From positions 1 through 64,000 of the forward strand of contig NZ_CP099567.1 of the NCBI RefSeq assembly GCF_022530855.2: a DNA stretch of 64,000 nucleotides, given 5' to 3'. The translations under genes and the position numbers were made by a program. Positions 56,237 to 64,000 of this stretch are shown piece by piece (position 1 is the first letter of the stretch; the number at the start of each line of letters is the position of its first letter). The notes beneath the pieces are model-generated. The model saw only the letters and a program-made list of their open reading frames with translations, was not told the origin of the DNA and did not search any database. The DNA is from Candidatus Vondammii sp. HM_W22. Lineage in GTDB: Bacteria; Pseudomonadota; Gammaproteobacteria; Chromatiales; Chromatiaceae.

Positions 56237-58150
56237 TTAATGAGTGTTCTTGAAATAGGGCAGGGCACCACCCGCCTTCAGGATTGCCACATCCTTCTCT
56301 TCAAAGGCAGGGGTCAATGGAACCTTCTCACCGTTCACATCAAGGAACAGGTCGCCTTCGAGATCAGAGACATCAATGGAGACATTATCGCCCTGGCTGA
56401 TTCTGGCATAGTCATCAACATTGGCGAAGGTCAGCGGCACGATACCGAAATTAACCAGGTTCGCCACATGAATGCGGGCAAACTGGGCCACCACCACCGC
56501 CCGGATACCGAGCCAGCGAGGGCAGAGCGCAGCATGCTCACGGGAGCTGCCCTGGCCGTAGTTCTCGCCACCGATCAGGAAGCCGTGGCCACCTGCATCG
56601 CGGTGGGCGACAGCACGTTCCGCAAACGTCGTATCCACCTGGTTGAAAGTGGCCTGCATTGCATACTCCTTGACGTTGGAGCGCAACGGCAGATAGATCC
56701 CGGCAGGCTGAATATCATCGGTACTGATATTGTCGCCCAGCTTGAGCATCACTTCGCCTTCCAGCCGATCCGGCAGTGCCCCAAAATCCGGCAGCGTCAT
56801 AATGTTGGGACCACGAACCACCTCAACCTTATCCGCCTCATCCTCAGGCAGAGGCATGACAAAGGAGGTGGAGTCATCCACCTGAGGTGCCTGTTCAATC
56901 TCGACATGCTCACCCGGCAGGGTAATCTCACCGGTCAAGGCACTGGCCGCCGCCACCAGCGGGCTGACCAGATGCACCTCGGCATCGGCAGTACCGGAAC
57001 GCTTGGGGAAATTGCGATTGAAAGTGCGAAGGCTGAGCCCTTTGCTGATGGGGGAGCCACCCTGGCCGATACAGGCGCCGCAACCGTTCTCCATCACCCG
57101 AACACCGGAGGCATAGAGTGAACTCAGGTAGCTGGAGTTGGCCAGTTGCATGGCTACCGCCCTGGAGCCGGGGTAGAGAAGGGTATCCACCACCGCCCGT
57201 TTGCCTTTCAGCGTCTGGGCAAAACTGGCGATATTTTCGTAGGAGCTATTGGTGCAACTGCCAACACAGACTTGGTCGATCTTGGTACCGGCATGGTCTG
57301 AAACCTTCTCCACATTACCCGGTGAAGGATAGATGGCGATTAGCGGCTCCAGCTCAGTCAGATCGATGTCGATGACATCTTCATACTCGGCATTCCCATC
57401 TGGCGACATAGGCTTGTAGTCACCACCACGCCCGCGACTCTCGAGATACTCCCAGGTCCGCTCATCACTGGGGAAGATCGATGTCGAGGCACCCATCTCA
57501 GCACCCATATTAGTAATAGTGGCACGTTCGGTAAGCGCGAGACTGGCCACGCCTGGACCGGCATATTCAAATATCTTCCCCTTACCGCCCTTGACGCCAA
57601 CAATGGTGAGCATTTTGAGGATGACATCCATCGCCATCACACCTTCGCGTATGGCACCGGTCAGATTCACCTTGACCACCTGGGGCATGGGGATCTTGTA
57701 CTCGCCCGTTGCCATGGCCAGCGCCACGTCATAGCCGCCCGCACCAAAGTAGATGGCACCCATGCCACCCGAGTTCACGGTGTGGCTGTCGGCGCCGATT
57801 CCGGTCATCCCCGGCTTGACGAAGTTCTCGATATTGAGGAAGTGACAAATGCCGGTGCCCGGTGGGGAAAAGATGATGCCGAGCTTCTGTGAAACGGTTT
57901 TCAGGTATTGATGGTCATCCGGATTTCTGAAACCCGACTGCATCATACTATGGTCAACAAAATTGACGGAGAGTGGCTTCACCCGTTTAACGTCCATCGC
58001 CTCCAGTTGCAGCATACACATGGTCCCGGTGGCATCCTGGGTGAATGCTTCATCGATCCGAAGCGTGACCACGCCACCCGGTGCCGGCAGATCGCCGCCG
58101 CCGACCAGATGCTCGGAGAAGATTTTTTCTGTCAAATTCAATGGCTTCAT
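56237..58150 (-). CDS. acn: Aconitate hydratase (Aquifex-type)
   Basis: Isomerises citrate and isocitrate through a 4Fe-4S cluster. The 637 residues from ATG 58150 have cluster cysteines in CVGSCTNSSYENIA and MENGCGACIGQGG, and substrate motifs GADSHTVNSGGMGAIYFGAG and GGENYGQGSSREHAALCPRW. This is shorter than AcnA/AcnB (about 860-900) and matches the roughly 640-residue 'Aquifex type' aconitase often found in rTCA organisms. The ATG was chosen over an in-frame TTG six codons earlier, because a GAGGAAGAG ribosome binding site lies just upstream. An intrinsic terminator separates it from sdhE. Confidence 0.94.
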   Translation of the reverse strand: MKPLNLTEKIFSEHLVGGGDLPAPGGVVTLRIDEAFTQDATGTMCMLQLEAMDVKRVKPLSVNFVDHSMMQSGFRNPDDHQYLKTVSQKLGIIFSPPGTGICHFLNIENFVKPGMTGIGADSHTVNSGGMGAIYFGAGGYDVALAMATGEYKIPMPQVVKVNLTGAIREGVMAMDVILKMLTIVGVKGGKGKIFEYAGPGVASLALTERATITNMGAEMGASTSIFPSDERTWEYLESRGRGGDYKPMSPDGNAEYEDVIDIDLTELEPLIAIYPSPGNVEKVSDHAGTKIDQVCVGSCTNSSYENIASFAQTLKGKRAVVDTLLYPGSRAVAMQLANSSYLSSLYASGVRVMENGCGACIGQGGSPISKGLSLRTFNRNFPKRSGTADAEVHLVSPLVAAASALTGEITLPGEHVEIEQAPQVDDSTSFVMPLPEDEADKVEVVRGPNIMTLPDFGALPDRLEGEVMLKLGDNISTDDIQPAGIYLPLRSNVKEYAMQATFNQVDTTFAERAVAHRDAGGHGFLIGGENYGQGSSREHAALCPRWLGIRAVVVAQFARIHVANLVNFGIVPLTFANVDDYARISQGDNVSIDVSDLEGDLFLDVNGEKVPLTPAFEEKDVAILKAGGALPYFKNTH

Positions 58151-58192
58151 ATATCTCTTCCTCTTCAATATAGAGATGGTATTGTGCAGCTC

Positions 58193-58223
58193 GAAAAAAT
58201 CCCCTCTCCTTCAGGGAGAAGGG
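58193..58223 (-). terminator. Intrinsic terminator between sdhE and acn
   Basis: On the minus strand CCCTTCTCC-CTGAA-GGAGAGGGG forms a nine-pair stem (one G-U) followed by ATTTTTT. It lies about 75 bases past the sdhE stop and 43 bases before the aconitase ATG. It probably ends or attenuates the sdhABE transcript. Confidence 0.75.
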
Positions 58224-58298
58224 ACTTCATCTATTTCAAGACTACCCTATGTTAATTCGCTAGACTAAATAAGCAAATTCATCCGGCAAATTTATCGA

Positions 58299-59189
58299 CT
58301 AGAGTCGCACATTCACCGGCACCGCATGCCAGCTCAGCATCATATCCTCAGTCGACAGACCACAGGCCAAACCTACCAGTTCCGGCAAAAACAGCACTGG
58401 CAAAGCAAGATCATCACCTGCGGCAGCTAATGCTTTGGGTTGCACACCATCCAGATTCTTGAAACAGAGCGGGCAAGAGGTGACCATCATATCCACATCC
58501 TGCTTCTTTGCGCCCTGCAGTACAGCACCGGTCATCTTCACCGAAAGTTGATTATTCGGCCAGGTGGCATGATAGCCACAACAGTCATCTTTCGTATCAT
58601 AGTCCACAATCTCCACACCCAGTATTTTCAGCACATCTTCCAGGGAGGTTGGATTGTAGGATGACTCATAACTCTGGATATCTTCCGGATTACGGGTATG
58701 GCATCCATAATAGGAGGCGACACGCAAGCCATTCAGCGGATTGACCACCCGCTGCGACAGCTTCTCCAGGCCGACATCCTGAGCCAGCATCCAGAGGGTA
58801 TGGGTAAGTTTGCACTCCCCTTTATATTCGGTGCCATCCTCCGCCAGAATCTCATTCACCTGATCAAACAACTTTGCGTCCCCAGCCAGCCGCTTCTGCA
58901 CATTGGATATCACATTAAAACAGGTCGAACAGGGGGTGTAGAAAGGCAGCCCCATGCTCTCTGCTGCTGCCATGTTGCGGGCATTGATGACCAGAGAGGT
59001 CAGCTCCGAACGCTCCTCTATCACACCGGCGCCGCAACAGACAGCGTCTTGAATAAGGTGAAGCTTGGCATCCACCTTGCCAAAAACCTGATTCAGAATA
59101 CCGAAGAAGCGCTCATCCGCCCCTTGAAAGCAACAGCCTGAATAAAAAGCATAGTGGAGATTGCCATCGTCATATTGTTGGGTCGTCAT
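58299..59189 (-). CDS. sdhE: Type-E succinate/fumarate oxidoreductase anchor subunit (HdrB-like, CCG domains)
   Basis: A 296-residue protein with two cysteine-rich CCG domains as in heterodisulfide reductase HdrB. The first has CCFQG, VCCGAGV and PCSTCFNV. The second has GCHTRNP, DDCCGYHATWPN and SCPLCFKN. These cysteines bind unusual iron-sulfur centres. There are no transmembrane helices. With SdhA and SdhB it forms the 'type E' succinate:quinone oxidoreductase, or a fumarate reductase, where this subunit replaces the heme/membrane anchor. Whether the electron partner is quinone, thiol or a soluble donor is not visible. It lies three bases after sdhB. Confidence 0.9.
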   Translation of the reverse strand: MTTQQYDDGNLHYAFYSGCCFQGADERFFGILNQVFGKVDAKLHLIQDAVCCGAGVIEERSELTSLVINARNMAAAESMGLPFYTPCSTCFNVISNVQKRLAGDAKLFDQVNEILAEDGTEYKGECKLTHTLWMLAQDVGLEKLSQRVVNPLNGLRVASYYGCHTRNPEDIQSYESSYNPTSLEDVLKILGVEIVDYDTKDDCCGYHATWPNNQLSVKMTGAVLQGAKKQDVDMMVTSCPLCFKNLDGVQPKALAAAGDDLALPVLFLPELVGLACGLSTEDMMLSWHAVPVNVRL

Positions 59190-59192
59190 GGG

Positions 59193-60194
59193 CTATTTTC
59201 CCCTCTTTTCAATTTCGCGCACCTTGGCGTAGATTTTCTTTGCGCTCCCTTTTCCCGGCAGGGTGCAGACCTCTCTGGCAGGCTTCAATCCCAGCTTCTC
59301 AAGACTTGCCTCCGCTGCTTCAATCGCCGTCCATCCCTTGGTGCCATTTACCACCACCGGCAGCATCGGCTTGTTGACCTGGCCATATTTTTCGACATCG
59401 TCGGTATAGGCGATGGCGCGGCGCGAACCCGGGGTATCGTGAATGCCATCATTGATGGAGATGCGCCGCATATAGCGGATAGAGTCCGCCGGTCTTGTCT
59501 CTTTCGGGCAAACCTTGATGCACTTGCGGCACTGGACGCAGGACCAGAGACCCTGATCTATTGAAGCCTGGATACGCATGCCGCGGAAGCTGTCCCTGGG
59601 GTCTATGGAAAAACGGTACGCCTTGGCGATGGTCAAAGGCCCGGCATAGCCATCATCCGCCTTCACCGAGGAGCAGGCAGAGTAGCAGGCACCGCAGAGA
59701 ATGCAGTCAGTGATAAATCCAAATTTATCCAGCTGCTCCTGGGACATCAGACACTCCTGTTCGATGGCATCGGGTATGCACTCTCTCTTCTCCACCAGAT
59801 AAGGGTGCATCCTTGCGAGCTTATTGATCACCGGATCAATATCCACCACCAGATCACGCAGCACCGGCAGGTTAGCCATTGGCGTAACGGTCACTGCCCC
59901 CTGGGCAAAATCCTTCAGGATAGGCAGCAACTGGGTACTGCAGGCCAGCACCGACTTGCGGTTGACCCGCAAAGTGCAGGAACCACAGATGGCAGAGCGG
60001 CAGAAGGCGCGAAATGTCAGGGAACTGTCCTGGGTATTCTTGATATGCCTCAGAGCCTCCAGGACCGTCATGCCGGTCTCCACTTCCATTTTGAAATTAT
60101 CGAAGTAAGGGGCCTTATCCCTGCCCGGGGTGAAACGCTGTATACGAATGTTGGCGAGAATTTTCTCACGCTTGGGAGTAATCGCTTCGCTCAT
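59193..60194 (-). CDS. sdhB: Succinate dehydrogenase/fumarate reductase iron-sulfur subunit
   Basis: Carries electrons between the flavin subunit and SdhE. In 333 residues the 2Fe-2S site has Cys65, Cys70, Cys73 and Cys85 (FRAFCRSAICGSC). Two further clusters are in CILCGACYSACSS and CVQCRKCIKVCPKE. Compared with classical SdhB (about 235-260) the C-terminus is extended by some 70 residues, as is common in type-E enzymes. The second set reads CxxCRxCxxxCP. Confidence 0.94.
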   Translation of the reverse strand: MSEAITPKREKILANIRIQRFTPGRDKAPYFDNFKMEVETGMTVLEALRHIKNTQDSSLTFRAFCRSAICGSCTLRVNRKSVLACSTQLLPILKDFAQGAVTVTPMANLPVLRDLVVDIDPVINKLARMHPYLVEKRECIPDAIEQECLMSQEQLDKFGFITDCILCGACYSACSSVKADDGYAGPLTIAKAYRFSIDPRDSFRGMRIQASIDQGLWSCVQCRKCIKVCPKETRPADSIRYMRRISINDGIHDTPGSRRAIAYTDDVEKYGQVNKPMLPVVVNGTKGWTAIEAAEASLEKLGLKPAREVCTLPGKGSAKKIYAKVREIEKRGK

Positions 60195-60205
60195 GAGATG
60201 ATCCC

Positions 60206-61897
60206 TCAGTAGGTCCGTGCTTCAGGTTTGAAATCGGTAATGGTGACGGGGGCGTAACTCAACACCGGCTCACCATCATCCCCCAACATGACCAGGGTAT
60301 GCTTCATCCAGTTGTCATCATCCCGCTTGGGATAGTCCTCACGGGAGTGGGCTCCCCGTGACTCGGTGCGTGCCAATGCGCCACGAACCACCACATCCGC
60401 CAGATCCAGCATATTGCCCAGCTCCAGAGCAGCCACCAGTTCGGTATTGAAAGCTCGCTCCTTATCCCTGACCTTCAGCCTCCGGTAACGCGCCTTGAGT
60501 TCAGCTACCCCCCGAACCGCCTCCTCCAGAGCCTTGGCTTCACGATAAATACCAGCCTTGTCTGACAACAGATTACCCATGTCCCGGCGTATATCAGCGG
60601 TGGTCTCATCTCCGTCACCCTCCATCAATCCATGAATTATCTTCTCCGCCAATACCAGCGCATCCTCGGGCATGTCAGGGAAACCGACCTTACGGGCGTA
60701 CTCTGTAGCATGGATACCGGCACGCCGGCCAAACACCAGGATGTCGAGTAGTGAATTACCCCCCAGCCGGTTTGCGCCATGCACCGACACACAACCCGAC
60801 TCACCGGCCGCATAGATACCCTTAATCATAGTAAGGCCATTGAGATCAGTATCAATCCCGCCCATGGAGTAGTGTGCAGTGGGTTTGATGGGAATCGGCT
60901 CCTCTAGGGGATCCACCCCTTCAAACTCGATACAGAGCTGGCGAATCTGCGGTAGACGCTCCAGAATCCGCTCCCTGCCGAGATGAGTCAGATCGAGAAA
61001 AACCTCCCCTTCAGGACCACCCCGGCCTCCGCGAACCTCTGTCTCAATAGCCCGCGAGACCAGATCCCTGGGGCCCAGCTCCATCTTTTCCGGGGCATAG
61101 CGGCTCATGAATCTTTCGCCAAGGCCATTGAGCAGGTAGCCACCCTCACCCCGGGCACCCTCAGTCACCAGAATACCTGTTCGGCGTAAGCCGGTGGGGT
61201 GGAACTGCATAAATTCCATATCCTTGAGCTGAAGTCCTGCATTCAATGCCAGTGCCGCACCGTCACCTGTGTTGCCATAGGCATTGGAAGTACGGTTCCA
61301 GTAGATACGGCCATACCCGCCTGTGGCGAGTATGACAGCCTTGGCCTGAATGGTATGCACCCGGCCACTTCTGATATCCAAGGCAACCACTCCCTGGCAA
61401 CGCTGCCCATCGTGCAACAAGGAGAGGGTTATCCATTCATTGAAATAGTCCACACCATGGCGTATGCCTTGCTCATAAAGGGTATGCAGCATAACGTGAC
61501 CCACTTTGTCTGCGGCATAGCAGGCACGGGGTCTGGAGGCACCACCAAAAGGACGCTGTGCGATCTTACCCTCCTTGGTCCGGTCAAAAGGACATCCCCA
61601 ATGCTCCAACTCACGAACCACATAGGGGGCCTCTTTACACATCAATTCAGCCGCATCCTGATCCGCCAGATAATCCGAGCCCTTGACGGTATCGAACCAG
61701 TGTTGCTGCCAGCTATCCTCCGGATCTTTGTTCCCCAGGGCAGCATTAACGCCACCCTGTGCCGCACCTGTATGAGAACGGGTCGGGTAGACTTTGGTCA
61801 ACACGGCCACTCTCAAATCTTCCGCCATCCTGGCTTCAAGTGCAGCATAAAGCCCGGCCCCTCCGGATCCAACTATCAAAATATCGTAGGTCAACAT
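60206..61897 (-). CDS. sdhA: Succinate dehydrogenase/fumarate reductase flavoprotein subunit
   Basis: FAD subunit interconverting succinate and fumarate. The 563 residues begin with the FAD site DILIVGSGGAGLYAALEARM. SHTGAAQGGV places the covalent-FAD histidine at about residue 42. Substrate motifs MQFHPTGLRRTGILVTEGAR, SMGGIDTD and HGANRLGGNSLLDILVFGRR are intact. No signal peptide is present, so unlike periplasmic Mfr-type enzymes this one acts in the cytoplasm. First gene of sdhA-sdhB-sdhE with 11-base and 3-base gaps. In an rTCA setting it may run as fumarate reductase, oxidatively as succinate dehydrogenase. Confidence 0.95.
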   Translation of the reverse strand: MLTYDILIVGSGGAGLYAALEARMAEDLRVAVLTKVYPTRSHTGAAQGGVNAALGNKDPEDSWQQHWFDTVKGSDYLADQDAAELMCKEAPYVVRELEHWGCPFDRTKEGKIAQRPFGGASRPRACYAADKVGHVMLHTLYEQGIRHGVDYFNEWITLSLLHDGQRCQGVVALDIRSGRVHTIQAKAVILATGGYGRIYWNRTSNAYGNTGDGAALALNAGLQLKDMEFMQFHPTGLRRTGILVTEGARGEGGYLLNGLGERFMSRYAPEKMELGPRDLVSRAIETEVRGGRGGPEGEVFLDLTHLGRERILERLPQIRQLCIEFEGVDPLEEPIPIKPTAHYSMGGIDTDLNGLTMIKGIYAAGESGCVSVHGANRLGGNSLLDILVFGRRAGIHATEYARKVGFPDMPEDALVLAEKIIHGLMEGDGDETTADIRRDMGNLLSDKAGIYREAKALEEAVRGVAELKARYRRLKVRDKERAFNTELVAALELGNMLDLADVVVRGALARTESRGAHSREDYPKRDDDNWMKHTLVMLGDDGEPVLSYAPVTITDFKPEARTY

Positions 61898-62374
61898 ACT
61901 TGAGCTCCCGACAGTTTTGTCTATTCAGGCTTGCAAAAACCTGAGAATTCCAGCCTGTATACCTACTTTTGCCAACAAACACAATTTTTATAAGGTAAAT
62001 TGTAAATATCTTTGCATTATGGATAACAGCATCGTGCCGGTCTTTGATTCTCTGGCGACGGGACACCTGAAGCAGCGCATAAGCGGAAAAAACACTAAAT
62101 GCAACAAACCTGAATGAAACGAATCCGGAGCTCTTAATCTCATCAGGCAGACGTTTGCAAGAAAGACTGGAGGTGCCTGCTTTCTCGCATCAGCCTACTA
62201 ATATCCATTAGTTTCACAAGGCAATAATCGAGGAGTTTATCTAAAACAACAAGGGGTATCTATATGATAAATATTGGAAAAATATTTCCACCATAAGGGC
62301 ATAAGCAGAACAAATAACTGATCCAGCCCAATTTCATCCATAATATGCAGTCCTGCGGCAGAGAAGAAGAGTGT
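61898..62374. promoter_or_regulatory. Divergent control region sdhABE / second fumarate reductase
   Basis: A 477-base spacer without a credible gene. Near the right-hand gene there are nested palindromes: TATC-TATAT-GATA (62259-62268 region) followed by AAATATT-GGAAA-AATATTT (62269-62287). They look like a regulator site but match no consensus I can name. No convincing paired -35/-10 elements were found. Confidence 0.4.
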
Positions 62375-63019
62375 ATGGGTGACCAAGTAACAGATACCGG
62401 AAGCAGTAACCAACAGCTCAACCTGACCATCAATGGCAAGTCGATCTCAGCACCCGCTTCACTCTCGGTGATACAGGCGCTTTGGCATGCCGGCTACCCA
62501 AGAGTCAAGAGCGTCGGCTGCCTTGAGGGGGTCTGTGGTTCCTGCCGTGTCATGGTTCGCCGGACCGACAGCCACGAAGTCACTACCGAGCTGGGCTGCC
62601 AGGTACTTATCGAAGAGGGGATGCATGTCAACTTCCTGCTTTTCCCCAACCCTACCCATCATAGCTATCAACTCGACGAAATAAGCAACTCCTGGGAAGT
62701 TCAGGGGAAATTCCACCAATTCTTCCCAGAGGCCGAAATGTGCCGCCACTGTGGCGGTTGCAACCAGACCTGCCCCAAAGGGATAGAGGTCGAGCGTGGT
62801 GTGGAACTCGCATCCAAGGGTCGCTTCAGCGAGGCCGGTGAGCTGTTCGTGGAGTGCGTGCTCTGCAACCTCTGCCAGACCGCCTGCCCGGAATCCATTG
62901 CACCTAATCATGTCGGGCTTTTCTCACGCCGGGTAACCGCCTATTTCCATTTCAGGCCATCAAACCTGATCAACCGCCTGGAAAAAATACGTAAAGGAGA
63001 GATGGAGATTATCCGCTAG
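62375..63019 (+). CDS. Iron-sulfur subunit of a second fumarate reductase-like enzyme
   Basis: A 214-residue soluble protein. The N-terminal plant-type 2Fe-2S domain has GCLEGVCGSC and Cys75 (ligands Cys49, 54, 57, 75). Two 4Fe-4S clusters follow in CRHCGGCNQTC (123-133) and CVLCNLCQTAC (161-171), the HdrC/SdhB arrangement. It resembles the N-terminal part of TfrB (thiol:fumarate reductase) but lacks a CCG domain. The start at 62375 has a GAAGAAGAG site upstream; an in-frame ATG at 62345 does not. It lies 35 bases before a flavoprotein gene and is divergent from sdhA. Partner and electron donor are inferred, not seen. Confidence 0.85.
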   Translation: MGDQVTDTGSSNQQLNLTINGKSISAPASLSVIQALWHAGYPRVKSVGCLEGVCGSCRVMVRRTDSHEVTTELGCQVLIEEGMHVNFLLFPNPTHHSYQLDEISNSWEVQGKFHQFFPEAEMCRHCGGCNQTCPKGIEVERGVELASKGRFSEAGELFVECVLCNLCQTACPESIAPNHVGLFSRRVTAYFHFRPSNLINRLEKIRKGEMEIIR

Positions 63020-63054
63020 AGCCATTGAGCTCACCGGAAACTGCACTGCTGCTT

Positions 63055-64000
63055 ATGACTAAAGGCATCCCCTTCACAGCTGCCCTGGGGCAGTATCAAC
63101 CCACAGCGGAACGTCCACTGCCGGAGCAGGAGATGGCGGGGGATGAACTGCTGTGCGCCTACCATCCTGACCACTATGTCGACTCGACCGTCCAGCTGAA
63201 AGTGGGCGTCAATAAGGGTGATGCCTGCCACCGTCAATTGGCCGACGTACTCCAGGCCGATGCCCGCATTGACGAGGCAGATCTGGCGGGCGCCCCTATT
63301 GTCGAGACCGACATTCTGGTCATCGGCGGGGGCGGCGCAGGCGGCGCGGCGGCACTCACCGCATCCAGAAGCGGCGCCAGAGTGATTCTGGCGACCAAAC
63401 TGCGCATTGGCGACAGCAATACCGTCATGGCCGAGGGGGGAATACAGGCCTCCATAGAAAAAGATGACACACCCCAGATGCACTATGATGACACCATCAA
63501 GGGCGGACACCACAATGTAAACAAGGAGCTAGTGGCCAAACTGGCGATGGATGGGCCGGATGTCATCCGCTGGCTGATCCAGCAGGGAATGCAGTTCGAT
63601 CTGGACAAATACGGCGACCTTCTGACCCGCAGAGCGGGCGGCTCCTCCGCTGCGAGGATCGTCTATTATCGCGACTATACCGGCCTGGAGATGATGCGGG
63701 TCCTGAAGGAAGCGGTGCGTACCAGCAACATAGACGTCTGGGACTATAGCCCGGTGGTCGAACTGCTATCCGACGAATCCGGCCACTGTGCAGGCGCCGT
63801 CATCTCCTCGCTTAAAGACAACCGCTACAAACTGATCAAAGCCAAGGCCGTCATTATCGCCACCGGTGGCATCGGCCGGCTACACCTCAATCAGTTTCCC
63901 ACCTCTAACCATTTCGGCGCTACCGGCGATGGCCTGGTACTGGCCTACCGGCTCGGTGCGAAACTCCAGGATGTAGACTCCTTTCAATACCACCCCTCCG
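63055..64000 (+). CDS. Fumarate reductase/succinate dehydrogenase-type flavoprotein (3' truncated by window)
   Basis: The first 315 residues are visible. An N-terminal extension of about 85 residues precedes the FAD site TDILVIGGGGAGGAAALTAS. At the position where SdhA has the covalent FAD histidine (SHTxAAQGG), this protein reads GDSNTVMAEGGIQA, so FAD should be bound non-covalently. RRAGGSSAARIVYYRDYTGL, AVIIATGGIGRLHLNQFPTS and FGATGDGLVLAYRLGAKLQD identify the family. ATG 63055 is the best start, though TTG 63025 in the same frame is possible. With the preceding iron-sulfur protein it forms a second fumarate/succinate (or related acid) reductase beside SdhABE. Confidence 0.85.
   Translation, partial: MTKGIPFTAALGQYQPTAERPLPEQEMAGDELLCAYHPDHYVDSTVQLKVGVNKGDACHRQLADVLQADARIDEADLAGAPIVETDILVIGGGGAGGAAALTASRSGARVILATKLRIGDSNTVMAEGGIQASIEKDDTPQMHYDDTIKGGHHNVNKELVAKLAMDGPDVIRWLIQQGMQFDLDKYGDLLTRRAGGSSAARIVYYRDYTGLEMMRVLKEAVRTSNIDVWDYSPVVELLSDESGHCAGAVISSLKDNRYKLIKAKAVIIATGGIGRLHLNQFPTSNHFGATGDGLVLAYRLGAKLQDVDSFQYHPS

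Noticed and set aside
56240-57121. Plus-strand open frame of 293 codons opposite aconitase
   Set aside because: Entirely antisense to conserved aconitase coding sequence; no ribosome binding site or domain features.

Overview
The window starts at the GTG start codon of dnaA, the usual zero point of a closed bacterial chromosome, and carries dnaA-dnaN-(recF)-gyrB in the classic order. Gene content (pilMNOPQ-aroK-aroB-gltBD-hemE, secB-gpsA, metH, zapE, slyX) is gammaproteobacterial. The last 20 kb encodes most of a reductive TCA (rTCA) cycle, including a two-gene ATP citrate lyase of the long 'type II' form. In gammaproteobacteria this is best known from sulfur-oxidising symbionts of vestimentiferan/siboglinid tubeworms (the Endoriftia group). 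That lineage, or a close relative, is my inference. Many decayed genes and insertion sequences also fit a host-associated genome, although several single-base frameshifts could be assembly errors.

Layout: 1-6.3 kb, replication genes, an oriC candidate after dnaA, and a broken recF. 6.35-8.66 kb, a decayed IS256-family element with an IS3-family element inside it. 8.95-12.4 kb, housekeeping genes pyrD, trmL, gpsA, secB and a membrane-anchored rhodanese. 12.6-15.2 kb, a mosaic of IS630, IS256 and IS3 remnants directly upstream of metH. 15.3-24.8 kb, metH, a broken peroxiredoxin, a hybrid histidine kinase with a receiver-PAS partner, an ArsR-family regulator with the two-cysteine pattern of persulfide sensors, zapE and slyX. 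25-35 kb (minus strand), hemE, gltD, gltB, a degraded SPOR-domain gene (damX position), aroB and aroK. 35.3-40.4 kb, a miniature inverted-repeat element that runs into the end of pilQ, then pilQPONM. 40.6-43.9 kb, PBP1a and a frameshifted small gene.

43.9-64 kb is the carbon-metabolism block. Citrate synthase (minus) is divergent from mdh-aclB-aclA-icd (plus). Then come convergent pntB-pntA (proton-translocating transhydrogenase), an Aquifex-type aconitase, and a type-E succinate/fumarate oxidoreductase sdhA-sdhB-sdhE (minus). Divergent from sdhA is a second fumarate-reductase-like pair: an iron-sulfur protein and a flavoprotein cut by the window edge. Together these cover oxaloacetate to malate, fumarate to succinate, isocitrate and aconitate interconversion, and citrate cleavage. 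The transhydrogenase is positioned to supply NADPH for reductive carboxylation by the NADP-type monomeric isocitrate dehydrogenase. Fumarase, succinyl-CoA synthetase and the ferredoxin-dependent 2-oxoacid oxidoreductases are not in the window. No tRNA, rRNA or CRISPR array was seen.
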